This document shows positions 50,590 through 55,036 of a stretch of 55,036 nt of DNA, in pieces. Source of the DNA: Opitutus sp. GAS368. Its GTDB lineage: Bacteria > Verrucomicrobiota > Verrucomicrobiia > Opitutales > Opitutaceae. Position numbers and translations under genes: made by a program. Under the pieces are notes generated by a model. The model was not told the origin of the DNA. It did no database searches and saw nothing but the letters and a program-made list of their open reading frames with translations. The DNA is taken from contig CAMBUJ010000003.1 in assembly GCA_945871005.1 (NCBI GenBank), forward strand, positions 1 through 55,036, in the 5' to 3' direction. Numbering within the stretch: the first letter of the stretch is position 1; every line of letters begins with the position of its first letter.

Positions 50590-52554
50590 TCACTCGACCG
50601 GGCGGAAGCTCAGGCGCATCGTGCCGGACTTAACCGGCTTCTTCAACTTGAGCCCCAACCGGGTGAAGGCGGGCCCGTTTTCCTCGATTTTCTCCTGGAT
50701 GACCTCCACCTCGCCGGGGGCCTCCAGCGTCGCTCTCACCCGCTCGTTGCCCACCGTAAACTCCCACGTGTTCTTCCCCTCCTGCCGCCATTGGCCGAGC
50801 GTTATCAGGCTCAACTCAAAGGCCTGCGGAGAACTGAACGCAAAGTCGTCGCGCACCACCAACTCGCCGGCCCCGCCCCGTTCATAAACAAACGTGCGCT
50901 TGAGCACCTGCAGCGTCGGCTCCCGATAGGCCGCCCGCAAATCGAGGGCAAAGGTGTCCCGCTCATCGGTGAACTCGGCCTGCAGCACCCGGGCAGCCGC
51001 CTCCCGGCCGGGCACTTGCTCGCCACCCGCCACCAGCGGCACCGGATGGGTGCGCGAGCGGAACACCTGGAACTTGGTATAACGCTGCGGCCCGAAGGAA
51101 TCGGCGGTGTAGGCGTGCGGGCCACCGGGATCACCCACCGGCGACTCGCGCCCGACCACGAGGGTAAACGAGCCGACGTCGTTGTGATTGTGGGCCTCGT
51201 CGTTGTGCCCGCCCTGGAGCGCCACCCCAAACCGGCCGCCGGGGGCCGGCCGGCAAACCAACACCCCGCCCTTCGAAAAATAGGTGCGCAGGGGCCCGCT
51301 CACCAGCGCCGGGGAGGCGGGGGCCGGCGGCCGCGGCGGGGCCAGTTGCTCCGGTGCCAGCAGGCCGAACAACGCGTTTGACCCGAGGTCGGCGTACGCA
51401 CGGCGAAACTGGTCCTCCGACCCCGTCTCCGGCAGCCCGAGACTGAGAGCCCGGTTGCAATACCAGCGCAGACGGGGATCCAGTTTCACCCCGAAGCGGC
51501 AGTCGCCGATGGCCGGCGAAACCTCGTTGATGATTTCGATGCCGGGACCGAAGAGGGCCATCGTGCGGACCTTCGGATCGTTAAACAGATCGATCGCCCC
51601 GCGCGTGGCCTGCCAGAGCGTCTCGCGCAGTTCCACGTAGTTGCGAAACCCGTAATTATAGTAACCCAAGCCCTCGGTGCAGTAGCCGTCCTCGCCGAAG
51701 CCGCGGAGCATGTTAACCGAATAATGCTCGGCCGCCGCCAGGAAAACCGCCCGCTCGCGGCGCTCGGGCAGCACGGCCAGCGCGGCCCCGCTCACGCCGT
51801 TGAGGCACACCGCGTTCCAGTTGTTTTCCCAGTTCAGCCAGACGTTGCCTTTACCGGTTTTGAGCGAGGCCAGCACGGGGTCAAAGATGCGCTCCCGCAG
51901 CGCCGCCAGCACCGCCAGGCGCAGGTCCGGGGCGAGCTTGTCGTCGAGCAGATAAACCGCCTGGGCGAGATTGCGCGAAAACAGCGCGGAGACCAGATCG
52001 ACCTCGTAGCGGGTGCGGCGGAAATTCGTCAAGGAGCGGTCGTGCGCCGGCAAGGTCCAGGTCGGCTGCTCCACATAGGCGCGCAGGACCTGTTCGATCA
52101 CCGGCAGGAAACGGCCCTCATTCTCAAAACACTCGGCTAGGACCAGCATCGACAGCCAGCGCGAGCGCACGTTGAGCATTTCTTCGCCCCGCGGGCGCTG
52201 GCCGTTCCGGGAAAACTCCAGGTAGGCCTCATCGCTCCAGGCCGGAAACGGTTGACTGAGCAATGCCTCGCCCTGGGTGATGACCGAGGCAAAGCCCGAT
52301 TTGGCAGCCAATTCCTCGAAGAGCTCACGGTTTTTATAAGTGGGGCCGAGCCCCTGGGGCTGGGCAGGCAACATCGCCTCGATTTCGGCGATACGCGAGG
52401 CGGAGAGGTCCTTGAACCCGCCCGCAGACACAGGAGCCGACGAAGCGCGGGCCGCGGCTGGAGGCGCGGAGGGCGGTGCGGCCAAGCCGGGGATGGCGGC
52501 GACGCTCAGCGCGAGCGCGCTGAGCAAACAGAGGTGGTGAGATGAGGGGCGCAT
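50590..52554 (-). CDS. Secreted heparinase II/III-family polysaccharide lyase
   Basis: A 654-residue secreted protein from the ATG at 52554 (a TTG seven codons upstream is less likely). The signal peptide is CLLSALALSVAAIPGLAAPP. The N-terminal alpha/alpha toroid has NVWLNWENNWNAVCLNGVSG and FGEDGYCTEGLGYYNYGFRN. The heparinase II/III beta-sandwich starts near SKGGVLVCRPAPGGRFGVAL and has HNDEAHNHNDVGSFTLVVG with the catalytic-type His-Asn-His cluster, a signature shared by PL12, PL15, PL17 and PL21 families. The substrate (alginate, heparin-like or another uronic-acid polymer) cannot be chosen from sequence alone. It lies 247 bp downstream of the GH95-like gene on the same strand. Confidence 0.88.
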   Translation of the reverse strand: MRPSSHHLCLLSALALSVAAIPGLAAPPSAPPAAARASSAPVSAGGFKDLSASRIAEIEAMLPAQPQGLGPTYKNRELFEELAAKSGFASVITQGEALLSQPFPAWSDEAYLEFSRNGQRPRGEEMLNVRSRWLSMLVLAECFENEGRFLPVIEQVLRAYVEQPTWTLPAHDRSLTNFRRTRYEVDLVSALFSRNLAQAVYLLDDKLAPDLRLAVLAALRERIFDPVLASLKTGKGNVWLNWENNWNAVCLNGVSGAALAVLPERRERAVFLAAAEHYSVNMLRGFGEDGYCTEGLGYYNYGFRNYVELRETLWQATRGAIDLFNDPKVRTMALFGPGIEIINEVSPAIGDCRFGVKLDPRLRWYCNRALSLGLPETGSEDQFRRAYADLGSNALFGLLAPEQLAPPRPPAPASPALVSGPLRTYFSKGGVLVCRPAPGGRFGVALQGGHNDEAHNHNDVGSFTLVVGRESPVGDPGGPHAYTADSFGPQRYTKFQVFRSRTHPVPLVAGGEQVPGREAAARVLQAEFTDERDTFALDLRAAYREPTLQVLKRTFVYERGGAGELVVRDDFAFSSPQAFELSLITLGQWRQEGKNTWEFTVGNERVRATLEAPGEVEVIQEKIEENGPAFTRLGLKLKKPVKSGTMRLSFRPVE

Positions 52555-52801
52555 GAGGGGAGGGGTGGTGAGCAAAAGGTGTGGGGAAATGAGGGACGGA
52601 TCGGGGCGGGGGTTGCGAGATGAGGAGGACTCCGACTCTAAAAACAGTGAATGACCCGTGTTGGGGTGTATAAAATGAAGACGACCAAGTTTACCTTTGA
52701 GGGCGTGGGGGCCGGGAACCCCAAGAGTTCCAATCGCATGAAAAACGCAAAGCGGCCCGGCCTATATCCATGTAACGTCCTGCGCCCTTTTCTCGGCCCC
52801 C

Positions 52802-55036
52802 CTAATTGACGAGAGGTCCCCGGCAAAGTACATAGCTGCGTCCTTTGGTTGTTTCAAAGACCACCACGCCGGAATTCCCTTCTTTGGATGTTTTAACCTG
52901 AACGCCGTCCTGATCGTAAACATTCCATCCGGAACCCAACCGTATCTTGCAGGGGTTGCCCTTCATGGACTCAACTTTCAGCCGCACCAACATACTATCA
53001 CGCCAGGACGCCGAAACAATGAAGGCACCACGGGTACGCAATCCAGTAAATGAGCCCGTTGACCAGACCTTCGGTAATGCGGGAATCGGATCGATAAAGC
53101 CCTCATGACTATGAAGCAACATCTCGGCCATCCCCGCTGTCCCACCGGAGTTCCCATCGATCTGAAAAGGCGGACAGGTGTCCCAAAGATTGGGCAAAGT
53201 GGATGTTGCCAGCAGATTATTCAGCAGCACATAGGCACGATCCCCGTCTTTCAACCTAGCCCACATACTGATCTTGTGGGCAACGGCCCAACCGGTGGCG
53301 CCGTCACCCCGCCCATTCAAGGTCACTCGGCACCCATCCATCCATTCTTTCTTTTCAGTTAAAAGTGAGAACGGGTACAGGCCGAGCAGGTGCGATATGT
53401 GCCGATGCTTCGGATCGCCAATCGATCCATAGGTGGTCTCTTGGCGGAACTCTTTAATCTGGCCCGAATCGCCAATCTGAACGGGGTCAAGCCGCGAAAT
53501 TTGGGCACGCAGCGTTTCCAGGATTGGATCCTGTTTTCCTAGGATACGTGCCGCCTCAAGAACCATGCGGAAGTTCTCATAAACCATTTGCTGATCAAAA
53601 GATGTGCCCGGCAGGCAAGCCCGGTTTTTGCCATATCCCGGCTGGGCCTTTTCCTTGACCTCCGCACGCCGTTCAGGATTTTCCGGTGACCAGGACGGGT
53701 CGCATAGCAGTTTGCCATCAGGCTGTTCCTTCAGATACGCCGAAAGGAAGCGACTCGACGACAGCAGCATGGGCCAAATTTCCTCAAGAACCGCCTTATC
53801 ATCGGTAAACTCATACCAGGTCCAGAGGTTTTGCAGTATATACGGACCGACGCCAACGGATGTCCACTCACTGACTTCACCGACCTTATATGGATCGCAA
53901 TTGGCGATGGTCCAGACGTCCTTAACCGAGGCGCCTGGTGCATGTTTGCCGAGCCAACTTGCGGCAACCTCAGCACTCCGCTTAGAGGCGGCCTGGAAAT
54001 AATCATGATACGGAGCAAACGTTTCTTCCAGCCCGGTCACGAAGGACGGCCAATAGTACATGTTAATATTTTCATCGACGGTATAGTTGCCGCCCCACGG
54101 GGCGGTCTTATTCATGCACCACGTCCCCTGTAGGTTGGCGGGCAACGTACCCACCCGCGACGACGCAATGAGCAGGTATCGCCCATATTGAAAATACAGT
54201 TCCTCAAGGTACCGGCGTTCCGGTGTGTTCAGCGCCTTTGATTTTAGCAGCTCGTCGGTAGGGATGAGTGCCTGCTTCCCGCCCAGATCAATTCCAGCGC
54301 GGTCAAACATCCTGCAATAATCCGCTTGGTGCCGCGAAAGGAGTTTTTCCCACCCCGCCAAGGCGGCCCCGTCGAGAACATCCCGAAGTGCCTTTTGATC
54401 CACCTCGAAACCCTCCAGTTTCTTTCCTGGGTTCTTCTCCGTAAACACCTTGGGCTCAAGCTTGTGATTGGTTCCGAGACTGATCAGCACCAGCGCCTCA
54501 TCGGCCCCGGAGACAACCAATTCACCTGAATTCCCTTCCGCTCTGGCCAAAACTTTTCCCCCCTTGGTCTGGATGCGAATGTGGACTTCATACTTTAACT
54601 TGTAGGGCAGGGTCATGCCCTTCAGGACGATCTCCGCTCCGTTGGCTTCGGCGGTTCCCGTTCGGGTCGCACCCAGGTAGGAATGATCAGCCTTGAGACG
54701 GAAAGAAATCTTTCCCGGCACCGAGGCCGTCAACCGGGCGGCAAAACAGCGATCCGGGTAGCTGGTGATCAACTCCCGGGAAAAGCTGACTCCGTTCAAA
54801 TCATAACGGGTTGTTCCCAGCGCACGGTTCAAATTCAACGAGCGCGAGTAATTCGAGGCACCGTTTGCTCCATGGTCCATGGACACGCGTATCTCGCCCA
54901 GACTGGACAGGCCAAGGCTACCAGAACCGGTTTTATCAGGATCCTGCATCCAGACGCTTTTCTCGGATAACTGCCACATTTCTTCAGCTATACCACCGAA
55001 GAAACTCACGCCGAAATAGCCGTTGCCCAAAGGAAG
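52802..55036 (-). CDS. GH95-like alpha-L-fucosidase (5' end outside window)
   Basis: At least 744 residues of a glycoside hydrolase whose start lies beyond the right edge; the visible part begins LPLGNGYFGVSFFGGIAEE, the usual GH95 N-terminal motif. The catalytic (alpha/alpha)6 region has WGGNYTVDENINMYYWPSF, where GH95 enzymes have the paired Asn residues, GTSFDQQMVYENF, HRHISHLLGLYPFSLLTE, and FQIDGNSGGTAGMAEMLLHS with the conserved Asp (family knowledge for residue roles). The C-terminal beta-sandwich ends with GRSYVLCRGPLVN. Alpha-L-fucosidase is the main GH95 activity, alpha-L-galactosidase being an alternative. Base composition is visibly lower in GC than neighbouring genes (29 of 60 G/C at 53761-53820 against 38 of 60 at 51841-51900), suggesting acquisition from elsewhere. 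Confidence 0.88.
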   Translation of the reverse strand, partial: LPLGNGYFGVSFFGGIAEEMWQLSEKSVWMQDPDKTGSGSLGLSSLGEIRVSMDHGANGASNYSRSLNLNRALGTTRYDLNGVSFSRELITSYPDRCFAARLTASVPGKISFRLKADHSYLGATRTGTAEANGAEIVLKGMTLPYKLKYEVHIRIQTKGGKVLARAEGNSGELVVSGADEALVLISLGTNHKLEPKVFTEKNPGKKLEGFEVDQKALRDVLDGAALAGWEKLLSRHQADYCRMFDRAGIDLGGKQALIPTDELLKSKALNTPERRYLEELYFQYGRYLLIASSRVGTLPANLQGTWCMNKTAPWGGNYTVDENINMYYWPSFVTGLEETFAPYHDYFQAASKRSAEVAASWLGKHAPGASVKDVWTIANCDPYKVGEVSEWTSVGVGPYILQNLWTWYEFTDDKAVLEEIWPMLLSSSRFLSAYLKEQPDGKLLCDPSWSPENPERRAEVKEKAQPGYGKNRACLPGTSFDQQMVYENFRMVLEAARILGKQDPILETLRAQISRLDPVQIGDSGQIKEFRQETTYGSIGDPKHRHISHLLGLYPFSLLTEKKEWMDGCRVTLNGRGDGATGWAVAHKISMWARLKDGDRAYVLLNNLLATSTLPNLWDTCPPFQIDGNSGGTAGMAEMLLHSHEGFIDPIPALPKVWSTGSFTGLRTRGAFIVSASWRDSMLVRLKVESMKGNPCKIRLGSGWNVYDQDGVQVKTSKEGNSGVVVFETTKGRSYVLCRGPLVN

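Overview
The window looks like a high-GC, Gram-negative chromosome segment from the Verrucomicrobiota, most likely Opitutales/Opitutaceae-like. This is inferred from gene content: many large secreted proteins with autotransporter-associated beta-strand (PATR) repeats, a PEP-CTERM sorting signal, a LacI regulator of a type I associate with that group, and an eleven-gene-style nuo cluster. No rRNA, tRNA or CRISPR array was seen.

Layout. (1) 1-9886, minus strand: a tightly packed respiratory complex I operon in the order nuoA-B-C-D-I-H-J-K-L-M-M'. The second NuoM runs off the left edge. No nuoE, nuoF or nuoG is present, nuoI precedes nuoH, and seven of ten junctions are four-base ATGA stop/start overlaps. 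(2) 10038-13598, minus strand: trmB, a ParE-type toxin with its antitoxin, and a PhoR/PhoB two-component pair whose genes are separated by a long inverted repeat. (3) 13724-14640: a 5'-truncated, frameshifted sugar isomerase pseudogene. (4) 15243-27869, plus strand: two giant secreted proteins. One has a metzincin protease head followed by Calx-beta, PA14 and PATR regions; the other has a right-handed beta-helix head (GH141-like) followed by PATR. They end in the same 1083-bp module, collinear without net indels. (5) 28081-36273: a Tat-exported metallo-beta-lactamase-fold protein, an ammonium transporter, a single-chain Type IIG-like restriction-modification enzyme with an AT-richer specificity region, a small conserved protein of unknown function just behind it, and an NmrA/SDR-type protein. 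(6) 36274-37549: a gene-free stretch packed with unrelated palindromic repeats. (7) 37562-50350: a barrel-type autotransporter, an anchorless PATR protein, a LacI regulator, a PEP-CTERM PATR protein, and a broken remnant of another autotransporter barrel. (8) 50590-55036: a heparinase II/III-like polysaccharide lyase and a GH95-like alpha-L-fucosidase that runs off the right edge.

How the genes work together. The left third is housekeeping (respiration, tRNA modification, phosphate-type signalling). The right two thirds are an extracellular and surface programme: large beta-strand-rich stalk proteins carrying protease or carbohydrate-active heads, using at least three kinds of C-terminus (barrel, PEP-CTERM, and the shared calcium-repeat/beta module), beside polysaccharide-degrading enzymes and a sugar-type LacI regulator. 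The most interesting candidate for an undescribed system is this modular display arrangement, catalytic head plus PATR stalk plus interchangeable C-terminus. Functional statements about it are inference from sequence architecture.
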